Positions 22,224 to 32,200 of a stretch of 64,000 nucleotides of DNA are shown here, one piece after another. How positions within the stretch are numbered: position 1 is the first letter of the stretch; each line of letters opens with the position of its first letter. Made by a program: the position numbers and the translations under genes. The notes beneath the pieces are model-generated. The model saw only the letters and a program-made list of their open reading frames with translations. It was not told where the DNA came from and did no database searches. Origin of the DNA: Curculioniphilus buchneri (GTDB lineage Bacteria > Pseudomonadota > Gammaproteobacteria > Enterobacterales > Enterobacteriaceae); contig NZ_OZ193413.1 in assembly GCF_964275155.1 (NCBI RefSeq), positions 1-64,000 on the forward strand. The letters are read 5' to 3'.

Positions 22224-22811
22224 ATGATAGTACCATTTCCTATTTCAGCAATATTTCTCGATCGTGATGGCACTATTAACGTTGATGCATCTTACGTTTG
22301 TAAGATTGAGAATTTTTATTTTATTGACGGAGTAATAGAAGCTATGCAAGAATTCAAGAGATTGGGTTTTGCATTAATCGTGGTAACAAATCAATCTGGA
22401 TTATCACGAGGGTTTTTTAACGAAGATGAATTTATGAATCTCATGAAATGGATGAGCTGGTCTTTGGAAAATTATAATGTTTATTTAGATGGTATTTATT
22501 TTTGTCCGCATCATCCAAATGGCGTAATCAAAAATTTAAGAAGTAAATGTAATTGTCGAAAACCAAAACCTGGAATGTTGTTAGCTGCACAACGTGATCT
22601 AAATATTAATATGTCGTCTTCTTATATGATAGGTGATAAATTAGATGATATATTGGCAGGTAGAGCAGCAAAGATCGGGACTAGTGTACTAGTACGCAGT
22701 AATAAACCTATCACTCAGGAAGCTAATGCTGCAGCAGATTTAATAATTGATAATCTTGCTGTACTGTTGACAGTGATTAAACAACGCTCACTTAAGTCTG
22801 TAAATAAATAA
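22224..22811 (+). CDS. gmhB: D-glycero-beta-D-manno-heptose-1,7-bisphosphate 7-phosphatase
   Basis: GmhB removes the 7-phosphate in ADP-heptose synthesis for the LPS inner core. The 195-aa product (191 in E. coli) is a HAD phosphatase with the nucleophile motif FLDRDGTINVD at residues 11-21, VVTNQSG near 51, and the zinc-binding His/Cys cluster CPHHPNG...CNCRKPKPGM near 93-115. GDKLDDILAGRAAKIG is the acidic HAD motif. Its retention suggests the organism still makes heptose-containing LPS. In E. coli an rRNA operon follows gmhB; here gmhB converges with thyA instead. Confidence 0.96.
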   Translation: MIVPFPISAIFLDRDGTINVDASYVCKIENFYFIDGVIEAMQEFKRLGFALIVVTNQSGLSRGFFNEDEFMNLMKWMSWSLENYNVYLDGIYFCPHHPNGVIKNLRSKCNCRKPKPGMLLAAQRDLNINMSSSYMIGDKLDDILAGRAAKIGTSVLVRSNKPITQEANAAADLIIDNLAVLLTVIKQRSLKSVNK

Positions 22812-23192
22812 CGAATGAATAATCAAAAAATTTATTTGTTATTGACATTTTTACCATAAAAATACATATATAGATTATATGAATTTAGTTTATTTACAAA
22901 ACTTAAATTAAATCAAATTACCTAATAATAAAAATATTGTGTGGTATATGTTATTACATTATTTTTTAAGATTTAATTTTTTAAAATTAACTAATGCATT
23001 AATATATCTTTATACGATAACTTTAATTTAATAATCATTAAATGATTATCATTTATTTATTAAAATACAGGATAATGAAAAAATAAACTCTATAGTTTAG
23101 ATTTAGCAATCTAATTCTATCTAATTCTAATAGATATTAATTAGTAGTAGACTATTGATTATTAATAATAATGAATATTATCGAATTATATT
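22812..23192. other. Gene-free stretch between convergent gmhB and thyA
   Basis: About 380 bp. It contains a 9-bp inverted repeat ATAATCATT-A-AATGATTAT at 23031-23049 that may serve as a weak shared transcript end. Otherwise nothing is seen. Confidence 0.5.
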
Positions 23193-23987
23193 TTATATAG
23201 CTATTGGTGCTTTAATTGCAGGATAGGGATCATACTCAAGCAATTCAAAATCTTCGAAGTGATAATTGAATAATGATGTTGGTTGATGCTTTATTATTAG
23301 TCGTGGCAATGGTCTTGGCAGACGAGTAAGTTGTATATCTGCTTGTTGAAGATGATTATTATAAAGATGAGTATCGCCACCATTCCAAATAAAATCACCA
23401 ACTTGTAAATTAGCTTGTTGTGCTAACATATGAATCAATATGGAATAACTAGCAATATTAAAAGGTAATCCGAGGAAAATATCGCAAGATCTTTGATAAA
23501 GCTGACAGGATAGGATTCCGTTTACAACATAAAATTGAAAAAGTACGTGGCATGGTGCTAAAGCCATTTTATCAAGATCTCCAACATTCCAAGCAGAAAC
23601 AATTATGCGACGAGAATTTGGATTCTGTTTTAGTTGACGTACAACTTCTGAAAGCTGGTCTATCCTACGTCCATCATTTGTGTTCCAAGATCGCCATTGA
23701 TGACCATATATCAGTCCTAAATCGCCATTTTCATCTGCCCATTCATCCCAAATAGAAACTTTATTTTTTTTTAAATAAGCAATATTAGTATCGCCATTGA
23801 GAAACCAAAGTAACTCATGGATAATAGATCGAAAATGACAACGTTTTGTTGTTACTAGTGGAAATCCATGACGTAAATTAAAACGCATTTGATAACCAAA
23901 TATTGATAATGTACCAATACCAGTACGATCTTCCTTTTGTATTCCCTGACTACGTACTATACGCATTAAATCTAAATATTTTTTCAT
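23193..23987 (-). CDS. thyA: Thymidylate synthase
   Basis: ThyA methylates dUMP to dTMP using methylene-tetrahydrofolate. The 264-aa length equals E. coli ThyA and the alignment is gap-free. The catalytic cysteine lies in MALAPCHVLFQF (near residue 146). QRSCDIFLGLPFNIASY, GGDTHLYNNH and the C-terminal KAPIAI tail are intact. lgt ends 20 bp upstream on the same strand, the E. coli order, so both probably share a transcript. Confidence 0.98.
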   Translation of the reverse strand: MKKYLDLMRIVRSQGIQKEDRTGIGTLSIFGYQMRFNLRHGFPLVTTKRCHFRSIIHELLWFLNGDTNIAYLKKNKVSIWDEWADENGDLGLIYGHQWRSWNTNDGRRIDQLSEVVRQLKQNPNSRRIIVSAWNVGDLDKMALAPCHVLFQFYVVNGILSCQLYQRSCDIFLGLPFNIASYSILIHMLAQQANLQVGDFIWNGGDTHLYNNHLQQADIQLTRLPRPLPRLIIKHQPTSLFNYHFEDFELLEYDPYPAIKAPIAI

Positions 23988-24007
23988 TAAAATATTGAAA
24001 AACCTTT

Positions 24008-24880
24008 TTAGTATAGACGATAATTATATGCTCGTACTATTATAATAGTGCCAAAAAAAATCATTGGTAGAGATAAGATCTGCCCCATGCTCATTATACC
24101 AAAGAATAAACCTAATTGAGAATCTGGTTGTCGAAAAAATTCTATTAGAAAACGTAGTATTCCATAAGAAATTAAAAATAAACCAGACACACTACCAATT
24201 GGTCTAGATTTACGAATATATAAGTTAATAATAATAAATAATATTACTCCTTCACATAATAGTTCGTATAATTGCGAAGGATGTCGAGGCAAGACACCAT
24301 AGCGATCAAACAAGAATTGCCATTCTTGACGAGATGATAATAACATCAGGTCATCGTTTCTTGAACCAGGAAATAACATTGCCCAAGGTGTATGGATAGT
24401 TACTCGTCCCCATAATTCTCCATTTATAAAATTTCCTAATCGACCTATGCCTAGACCAAATGGTGCTGTTGGTGCAATAAAATCAGCTACTTGGAAAAAT
24501 TGGCGTTTATTATAATGAGAAAACCACAACATGGCGATAATAACGCCTATTAAACCGCCATGGAATGACATTCCGCCATTCCAAACTTTAAATAAATATA
24601 GCGCATCATCAATCCACTGTAATGGATTGTAAAAAAGAACGTATCCAATACGTCCTCCTAAAAATAATCCTAAGAAACTAGCGTATAGTAGATTTTCCAC
24701 TTCTTTTTTCTTCCAATAGCCAGTTGTAACATTTTTAGCACGCTGGACTGCTAACCACATAGCAAAACTAAATCCTACAAGATACATTAAACCATACCAG
24801 TGTAATGAAATTGGCCCTATAGAAAAAAATATTGGATTAAATTGAGGAAAAATTAAATAATGAACATTCTTATTTATCAT
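24008..24880 (-). CDS. lgt: Phosphatidylglycerol-prolipoprotein diacylglyceryl transferase
   Basis: Lgt transfers diacylglycerol from phosphatidylglycerol to the lipobox cysteine of prolipoproteins, the first step of lipoprotein maturation. The 290-aa product (291 in E. coli) is a multi-pass membrane protein. The family signature GLGIGRLGNFINGELWGR is near residue 140, and the essential-region strings GLMYLVGF, WNGGMSFHGGLIG and RHPSQLYE are present. ptsP, which precedes lgt in E. coli, is missing. Together with Lnt it supplies the lipidation TssJ would need. Confidence 0.97.
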   Translation of the reverse strand: MINKNVHYLIFPQFNPIFFSIGPISLHWYGLMYLVGFSFAMWLAVQRAKNVTTGYWKKKEVENLLYASFLGLFLGGRIGYVLFYNPLQWIDDALYLFKVWNGGMSFHGGLIGVIIAMLWFSHYNKRQFFQVADFIAPTAPFGLGIGRLGNFINGELWGRVTIHTPWAMLFPGSRNDDLMLLSSRQEWQFLFDRYGVLPRHPSQLYELLCEGVILFIIINLYIRKSRPIGSVSGLFLISYGILRFLIEFFRQPDSQLGLFFGIMSMGQILSLPMIFFGTIIIVRAYNYRLY

Positions 24881-25836
24881 TTTAGTATTTATATTTTAAT
24901 TAATCATTATAGTTAATAACTATTAATTTGGAATAAATTTATTTATTTCATATACTAATAGTGTTGAATAAGTAAATATTTTAGCTTGAACGATGAAGAG
25001 AAAGTCATACTCATTTTCCATTTAAATTTAAATATATTATTTATTTTCAATATCTTACTATACTAATTTTCTATTTTCATAGAGTTACATATATATTATG
25101 TATCTTAGAATTTTCCATGTAAAAATATGACTTGAATTGTCATTTCAATTTATTTATAAGAGTTATATTTTAAAATATAACTAAATCTCTTATCTTTTTA
25201 CTGTATATCGGATTATAAGAATGAGATCGAGATATTGAAATCACACTTTTTCATGATTTAACAATATTGTAGCGTATATAATAATTAAGCTCGTAGAACA
25301 TCACATGTTAAACTTCCAAATAATTTGTATTACAATTCAGCATGATGTCTTTGATAATCATCAAAATGATCTTCTTTCATATTATAATAATATGAGAAAT
25401 ATGAACAATAGATGACATCAATAAGTCGAATAAATTACAATACAGATTATTTTTTATAAATTTGGTACAATTAATGATTCTTACTAGATTGTAACATCAA
25501 TGCGTTAGTGAGTCATAAGCACATAATTTACGCATACTTAAGTATAAAATACGCGGTAATATCACACCTTTTTCATATATTAGAACTTTTAATTTAAGTT
25601 AAAGATGAATATTTAGAAAACATAAAGAGATTGAGTGATGATTTCTAATTAATGTTTATTTTGATAATGTGACTTATTTCAAATAGGCGTTATTTCCATC
25701 AAATAGAGAAAAAAGATAATTTCTATTAAATCAATATACTGAATAAACGTCAAAATTTTTCACTTAATTAAACATTATAGCAGTTATTATTTAATATTAT
25801 TCTACTTAAAATTTAAGTTAACATTTACCCATTATT
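24881..25836. other. Gene-free stretch at the former ptsP position
   Basis: About 950 bp between rppH and lgt, both on the minus strand. E. coli has ptsP (over 2 kb) here. No GAF or PEP-utiliser coding is readable. Confidence 0.6.
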
Positions 25837-26370
25837 TTAAAAATGGATTCTTTTTCGTCTATAAGAAAGAGATAAAAATGGTGTTTTATTTTTCCTATGA
25901 AGCATTATTATATTAGAAAATTCTTTCATTACTCGACGATAAACATCTCTTTTAAAGGAAACGACTTGACGAATAGGATACCAAAAACTAACCCAACGCC
26001 AATCGTCGAATTCAGGAATTATTCCACATTGCATTTTTATCTCCATATCTGGACACATAATTTGTAGTAAAAACCATTTTTGTTTCTGACCAATACAAAT
26101 TGGATTAGTGTCCCAACGTACTAACTGTTTTGGAAGTTTATAACGCAACCAATTATGTGTCGAAGCTAGAATACATACATTGCTACAATTTAAACCAAGT
26201 TCTTCGAATAATTCTCGATACATTGCTTCTTCTGCGGTTTCACCAAATTTAATACCTCCTTGAGGAAATTGCCAAAAATGCTGTCCATATCTCTTAGCCC
26301 ACAGCACTTGTTGTTCAAAATTACAGATAACAATACCAACATTTTGACGATAACCATCATTATCAATCAC
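25837..26370 (-). CDS. rppH: RNA pyrophosphohydrolase RppH
   Basis: RppH strips pyrophosphate from the 5' triphosphate of mRNAs, which starts RNase E decay. The 177-aa product (176 in E. coli) starts with GTG (26370) preceded by AAGGTGG. The Nudix box GGIKFGETAEEAMYRELFEELGL is complete (near residues 37-59). NWLRYKLPKQLVRWD, CIGQKQKWFLLQ and RQVVSFKRDVYRRVMKEF are conserved. It is divergent from mutH, as in E. coli. Confidence 0.97.
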   Translation of the reverse strand: MIDNDGYRQNVGIVICNFEQQVLWAKRYGQHFWQFPQGGIKFGETAEEAMYRELFEELGLNCSNVCILASTHNWLRYKLPKQLVRWDTNPICIGQKQKWFLLQIMCPDMEIKMQCGIIPEFDDWRWVSFWYPIRQVVSFKRDVYRRVMKEFSNIIMLHRKNKTPFLSLSYRRKRIHF

Positions 26371-26890
26371 TGAACCACCTTGAATATATAAGATAATAAT
26401 ATATTTGATAGTTTTTATATATGTTTATGCATAGTAATTTACTATAGTTACAATATGTATGATAAATAATATTATACATATTTTTCTTGGAAGCAAAGTC
26501 AATACATGGCTTTTAAAAATGCGTATATTCAATACTGTGTCCTATAGAAAATTACAGATTTTTTAAATAAATATTTAAAATTAAGTAAAAACATACATTG
26601 CATAATGAGATACATTATCTAATACAGATAAATAGACAGATAAATAGAATACCAATAATTCATTGAAATAAATAGATAAAGACCATATAAATACAACTTA
26701 TTCTATAATATAAACGTAGAATTATTGAAAATAACAATGTATATCTAGAAATAATGATAGATCATTTAAAAAAGAAGAAAATTACAGATCATTGTACTGA
26801 AAGAAATAAGTATTATAACATTGTTATTTTACAGTAATGTTATGGACATTCAATATGTCCTCTTCATTTCCAAAAATATGGAAATTTATT
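26371..26890. other. Divergent promoter region of rppH and mutH
   Basis: About 520 bp of AT-rich DNA. It should hold both promoters, but no -35/-10 pair stands out from the background. Confidence 0.5.
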
Positions 26891-27589
26891 ATGTATATTC
26901 CTCACACCTCTTCCTTTTCAGTATACTCACCTTCCTGTGAGCACGAGTTATTACGCCTCGCTAATGCATTATCAGGCTATACTTTAGGAGAACTCTCTGC
27001 TAATGTTGGTTTAATTCCTCCTAATAAACTAAAATATAATAAGGGTTGGATTGGTACGTTGCTGGAACGATGCTTAGGTGCAAGTGCCGGTAATAAACCT
27101 GAAAAAGATTTCGCTGCTATTGGTGTGGAACTAAAAACCATTCCTGTAAAATATAACAGTAGACGACCTTTAGAAAGCACTTTTGTTTGCGTTGCTCCTT
27201 TAATTGGTAATACCGGTATTACATGGAAAAATAGTTATGTTTGTTACAAATTAGAAAAGGTACTTTGGATTCCAATTGAAGGTCAGAACAATATTCCGTT
27301 GATTGTCCGTCGTGTTGGTATTCCGTTACTTTGGAGTCCAAATGAAGATGAAGAACAACAATTGCGTTGTGATTGGGAAGAATTAATGAATTTCATTGTC
27401 TTAGGAAAAGTAGAACATATCACTGCTTGCTATGGAGAAGTACTTCAATTACGTCCCAAGGCTACAAATGGACGCGCACTAACTGTTGCTATTGGTGAAT
27501 TTGGTCAAACAATTTTAACATTGCCACGAGGATTTTACTTAAAAAAACACTTCACTGCCAAACTTTTGGAACGCTGTTCCTTATCATAA
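26891..27589 (+). CDS. mutH: DNA mismatch repair endonuclease MutH
   Basis: MutH nicks the unmethylated strand at hemimethylated GATC sites after activation by MutS and MutL, so its survival implies a Dam-directed repair system. The catalytic D-x6-E-x-K motif DFAAIGVELKTIP is intact (near residues 72-85), with LGASAGNKPEKDF before it and the C-terminal TLPRGFYLKKHFTAKLL after it. ATG 26891 gives 232 aa, close to the E. coli 229. The frame stays open to an ATG at 26837, which would add 18 residues unlike the family; neither start has a strong Shine-Dalgarno sequence. Confidence 0.95.
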   Translation: MYIPHTSSFSVYSPSCEHELLRLANALSGYTLGELSANVGLIPPNKLKYNKGWIGTLLERCLGASAGNKPEKDFAAIGVELKTIPVKYNSRRPLESTFVCVAPLIGNTGITWKNSYVCYKLEKVLWIPIEGQNNIPLIVRRVGIPLLWSPNEDEEQQLRCDWEELMNFIVLGKVEHITACYGEVLQLRPKATNGRALTVAIGEFGQTILTLPRGFYLKKHFTAKLLERCSLS

Positions 27590-28616
27590 AACTATATTTT
27601 TGAAAAAATCATAATATTAATCTAATTTAATGGATATTATTTAGTAGTGTTTTAACTAATATATAATTAATTGATCCATTAACTAATGGTTTTTTAAGAT
27701 AAAAGAAAAACATAATTTTAATATAGAAATATTCAATTTATCTATTGATTATCAGTATGTTAATTAAACAACATCTTACTCAATTTTAGATGTAATTATG
27801 GTATTTTTTCGAACTATGCTTAAATAAAATATTTTTATTAATGTCATTTTACTTTCTATAAAAGTATATTTTAAATTGCATTATAAATATTTATAACAAT
27901 TAACTCAGTTAATTTAATGATATTATTCCAATATAAATAACGAAATATTATTCTATTATCGCACTATTGTATTAATTTATTCATACTGAAATTAGTATCG
28001 TAATTTAAAGAGTGATATTAATTAATGATATCGCATTCAATATTAATTATTGAACAATTAATTTTTTTAAAAAATTTAATAGATTATTAGATAATCCATC
28101 AAATAACATTGATAAATTAATGGTATTCTATTTTCAGCATTGAATACCAATAAACTTATTTTATATTTAAGATAATATTACAATTAACGCGAAGATAATA
28201 CTATTTATCGTATTAGTAAAACAATATTAAATCTAATAAGATTAGTATCTTTTTGTTAGAAGTTTTTCAAAAAAATTATTACATAAACATTATACAAATA
28301 AATATGTTTTCAATATTTACATATGTTATTTAAAATTAATTTATATATAAGTATTATACTGTAATAATAATATTTTAATTTGAATATAAAATCTTTTTAA
28401 TAAAAAACCACATATAATTAATATTATATCATATATGAAAATACTTTCGTAAAATCAGATCATGCTATAACCATGTTATATATTTATTTAACATATTAAG
28501 CCCGATTTTTTATTGAAAATGTATAAATTTACAGTTATTTAAACTAGCAATAACAAAAAACTAATATCAATTGATAACTGTAAAAAACAGACATAAAATA
28601 TCAGTATGAAATTCTA

Positions 28617-28637
28617 TAATACCATACTATGGTATTA
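28617..28637. repeat. 21-bp palindrome
   Basis: TAATACCATA and TATGGTATTA are exact reverse complements around one C. Confidence 0.6.
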
Positions 28638-29439
28638 ATATTATACTATAACGTTTCTTATTGTAACCATATAATAAATATTATTTAATCTACTTACATC
28701 AAATAATCAATAAATTTAATAGATACTTATAAAAGTAATAATGTATTGATAGCAATATGATTGAATTGATGTTGTAAAATAGATAATAATCTACGATTAC
28801 TTAAATTACAGTTTTTCTATGTAAATTATATCATATCAAATGTTTGATGCATGATAATATGTTCATAAGGTAAATTATCTTAAATTAAAAAACATAAAAA
28901 TATCTATTAAAAAACAATGTAATATTTACTATCGTCACGTCCTAATCCATTATTCAACTATCATGTGATATAATAATATATTACACCATAATAATGGTGC
29001 AATATTTATTGAAAAAATTTTTAAAAACATAGAGTACATTTGTAATTATATTATAATTACCTATTAAAATAATATTAGATAATTATAAAGCTAAATTTCA
29101 TAGAAAGAATAGAAATCGTTACGGTTTTATCTATAGTTTGATGGTAAACCAATTTGGTTATAATCAGCTTAGTGATACGGTCAACAATTCATTTTTTAAT
29201 TAAAAACTTTTTATTATTGTCAAAATGTAAAAATTATAACAAGTATTCGTCATGATATATCAATGTAATTGATTCATATAAATATAAACACATTGATATT
29301 TCAGTACTTTCAGTACATTATATGCATTTTAAACTAAAAAGACAATAATATATAGGATATTGATTATTTTCTACAATATAATATTATATTATAATTGCAT
29401 TTTTTAACGAATAAATGTATATACAAATTTTTTAAAAAC

Positions 29440-29463
29440 CTCATATATTTCTCTATATATGAG
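29440..29463. repeat. Inverted repeat, 9-bp arms
   Basis: CTCATATAT, loop TTCTCT, then ATATATGAG. Confidence 0.55.
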
Positions 29464-29636
29464 AAATAGAAACATTCTATTAGATTGAGACTCTTATAAA
29501 ATATAAATTACATACAATATATTAATATAATTCTAATTTATATAAACCATAAAGATAAAAACATTCCACTACACACTGTTAAATTTATTCTATTGTCCTA
29601 GACATAGAAAAATAGTATATATACGTATATGTTACC

Positions 29637-29661
29637 TTAAACATTATTCAATAATGTTTAA
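29637..29661. repeat. 25-bp palindrome
   Basis: TTAAACATTATT and AATAATGTTTAA are exact reverse complements around one C. Confidence 0.65.
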
Positions 29662-29716
29662 TTAAGTTAATAAATTTCATTTATGATTTTTAAAATAATA
29701 GTTTCCATTATACAAA

Positions 29717-29752
29717 ATATTTAAAAATTTTTGTTCAAAAATTTTTAAATAT
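29717..29752. repeat. Perfect 17-bp inverted repeat with 2-nt centre
   Basis: ATATTTAAAAATTTTTG, TT, then CAAAAATTTTTAAATAT. It could extrude as a cruciform or serve as a binding site. No flanking gene is near enough for a terminator role. Confidence 0.7.
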
Positions 29753-30589
29753 CATATGTTAATCTTTGTCATATTATTCTTTTTTTATCTAAGATAAATA
29801 ATCCATTCTTATGAAAGACAATGTTGTGGTTATAAAAAATCGATAATCAAACTGATATCTATTACGTAAAATACATTATTTTATTAATGCACATTGTTTA
29901 TACTTTTTACTATAAACAACAATAACCATAAGCTACTTGTGCAACACATGCAGAAAGATACAAAACTAATAGAATGTATTTTCTATTAATATCAAATTGG
30001 AATCCAATTCCGATACTATTGATGAAATACTTTTATCCGAAGTACACATAAATTATGTAATAAAATTATATGTAATATCTATAATTTTAATTTTTAAAGA
30101 TTAAATAAAAAATTAAATAATAATACGTCCGAAAAATTTTTATTTGTTTTGATAAATATTATCCAAATACTTCAAAGTGAATCACTTCATTACAGGCAAT
30201 TTAATTAATAAAAATTAAAATTTAACGCAAAAAATCTGATTTATATTCAAATGTGCTTAATAAATTTCATCTTAGCAAGAACTACTTCCACTAAAGTACT
30301 TTAAATGTGTCATTCTATTTCAAAGTACAGAAAATTATTTTATTTCTTATTATACCAGTAAAGAATAAATCTGATACACTGTAAATGAAGCATGGATTTC
30401 TGATCATAGAATTTCATCAGCTATTAAACAATAGAATACACAACAATAAACAACATAGACAATTTTTATCAAAAATTGGTAGATTTTCTTGGTAAAAATA
30501 TAGTGAAGTAAAAATAAAACATTCAAATATTTTAACATGTTACATTTATTTTTACTGATATCAATTCAGTAAAATAGAAAACTTATGCC

Positions 30590-32134
30590 ATGAATTTATT
30601 AAAATCACTGATAGCAATTAGTTCCATGACTTTCATTTCTCGTATATTAGGTTTTATTCGAGATACTGTTATTGCTCGAGTATTTGGTGCAGGAATGGCA
30701 ACAGATGCCTTTTTTATAGCGTTTAAATTACCTAATCTATTAAGGCGTATCTTTGCCGAAGGTGCTTTCTCACAGATTTTTATATCCGTCTTAGTAGGAT
30801 ATAAAAATGAACAGGGTGATACAGAAACACGGAACTTCATTGCTTATATTGCTGGCATTCTTACACTAATTCTAACATTGATAACCGTCTTTGGCATGTT
30901 AACTGCACCTTGGATAATTTTCATTACTGCGCCAGGATTTTCTGATACACCTGAAAAATCTGCCTTAACAACAGCACTGTTACGCATAACATTCCCTTAT
31001 ATACTGCTTATATCCCTTACGTCCTTAATAGGAATAATACTAAATACTTGGAATTGTTTTTCAGTGCCAGCTTTTACCCCCACGTTACTAAATATTAGTA
31101 TAATATGTTTTTCATTATTAGCAACACCCCTATTTAATCCACCAATTATGACGTTGGCTTGGGCTGTAATAGTAGGTGGTATTTTGCAACTAAGCTATCA
31201 ATTACCACATCTTAAAAAGATTGGCATGATGGTTATGCCGAAACTTCGATTTCATAATTCTGATGTCTGGCGGGTGCTTCGTCTAATGGGACCAGCAATG
31301 CTAGGCGTATCAGTCAGTCAAATATCATTATTGATCAATAATATTTTACTATCTTACTTAGTTTCTGGCTCAGTATCCTGGATATATTATGCTGATAGAC
31401 TCATGGAATTTCCTTCTAGTATTCTAGGTGTTGCTCTAGGAACTATTTTAATGCCATCACTTTCACGTACTTTTTCAAACGGTGATCACGATGAATATTC
31501 TCGTGTATTAGACTGGGGTTTACGGTTATGTTTTATCTTAGCACTTCCAAGTGCTATTGCACTTGGAATTTTATCTCATCCGTTAACTGTAGTGCTTTTT
31601 CAATACGGCAAGTTTACTTCATTTGATGTAATGATGACCCAACAAGCATTAATGGGTTATTCTATAGGTTTAATTGGCATGATTTTAGTAAAAGTATTAG
31701 CTTCAGGTTTTTACTCTCGTCAAGATATTAAAACACCAATGTATATTGCTATAGTTACATTGATCGTTACACAAATCATGAACTTACTTTTTATTGATTT
31801 ACTAAAACATGCGGGGCTTTCTTTATCTATCGGACTGGCTGCCTGTTTAAATGCTGGATTACTTTACTGGCAGTTGTGTCGACAAAAGCTATTTCAACCT
31901 CAACCAGGATGGTTTAGATTTTTATGGAAATTAATTATGGCAGTATTTATTATGGCAATAACACTAATTTATTGTCTCACGATCATGCCGGATTGGACAC
32001 AGGGAACGATGCTTTATCGTCTTACACGTTTAATAGGTCTAGTAACTTTAGGTGTAATCACTTATTTTTCTACTTTATGGTTGTTAACCGGATGTAAGTT
32101 ACGAGACATTCTAAATTCCACTCAAATACCCTAA
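30590..32134 (+). CDS. murJ: Lipid II flippase MurJ (MviN)
   Basis: MurJ moves lipid II across the inner membrane for peptidoglycan synthesis. The 514-aa product (511 in E. coli) is a polytopic MOP-family membrane protein. The family signature LPNLLRRIFAEGAFSQIF is near residue 45, WIYYADRLMEFPSSILGVALGTILMPSLS near 265 and VKVLASGFYSRQDIKTP near 365. It converges with argS, 66 bp apart. In E. coli flagellar genes lie beside mviN; none are present here. Confidence 0.97.
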   Translation: MNLLKSLIAISSMTFISRILGFIRDTVIARVFGAGMATDAFFIAFKLPNLLRRIFAEGAFSQIFISVLVGYKNEQGDTETRNFIAYIAGILTLILTLITVFGMLTAPWIIFITAPGFSDTPEKSALTTALLRITFPYILLISLTSLIGIILNTWNCFSVPAFTPTLLNISIICFSLLATPLFNPPIMTLAWAVIVGGILQLSYQLPHLKKIGMMVMPKLRFHNSDVWRVLRLMGPAMLGVSVSQISLLINNILLSYLVSGSVSWIYYADRLMEFPSSILGVALGTILMPSLSRTFSNGDHDEYSRVLDWGLRLCFILALPSAIALGILSHPLTVVLFQYGKFTSFDVMMTQQALMGYSIGLIGMILVKVLASGFYSRQDIKTPMYIAIVTLIVTQIMNLLFIDLLKHAGLSLSIGLAACLNAGLLYWQLCRQKLFQPQPGWFRFLWKLIMAVFIMAITLIYCLTIMPDWTQGTMLYRLTRLIGLVTLGVITYFSTLWLLTGCKLRDILNSTQIP

Positions 32135-32200
32135 AAATATTATTTTTTTATAATCTAATAATTTTATCAAGCTTCTATTCTAACTTAATTTTTTCAGGCA

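Larger units (their letters stand above)
27590..30589. other. 3-kb gene-free stretch rich in perfect palindromes
   Basis: The longest empty stretch of the window, between mutH and murJ. No protein, tRNA or RNA gene is recognisable. It contains exact inverted repeats at 28617-28637, 29440-29463, 29637-29661 and 29717-29752, listed separately. Confidence 0.6.

Noticed and set aside
29100..29190. Slightly GC-richer patch as a decayed tRNA or gene
   Set aside because: No cloverleaf or readable protein segment; too weak to name.
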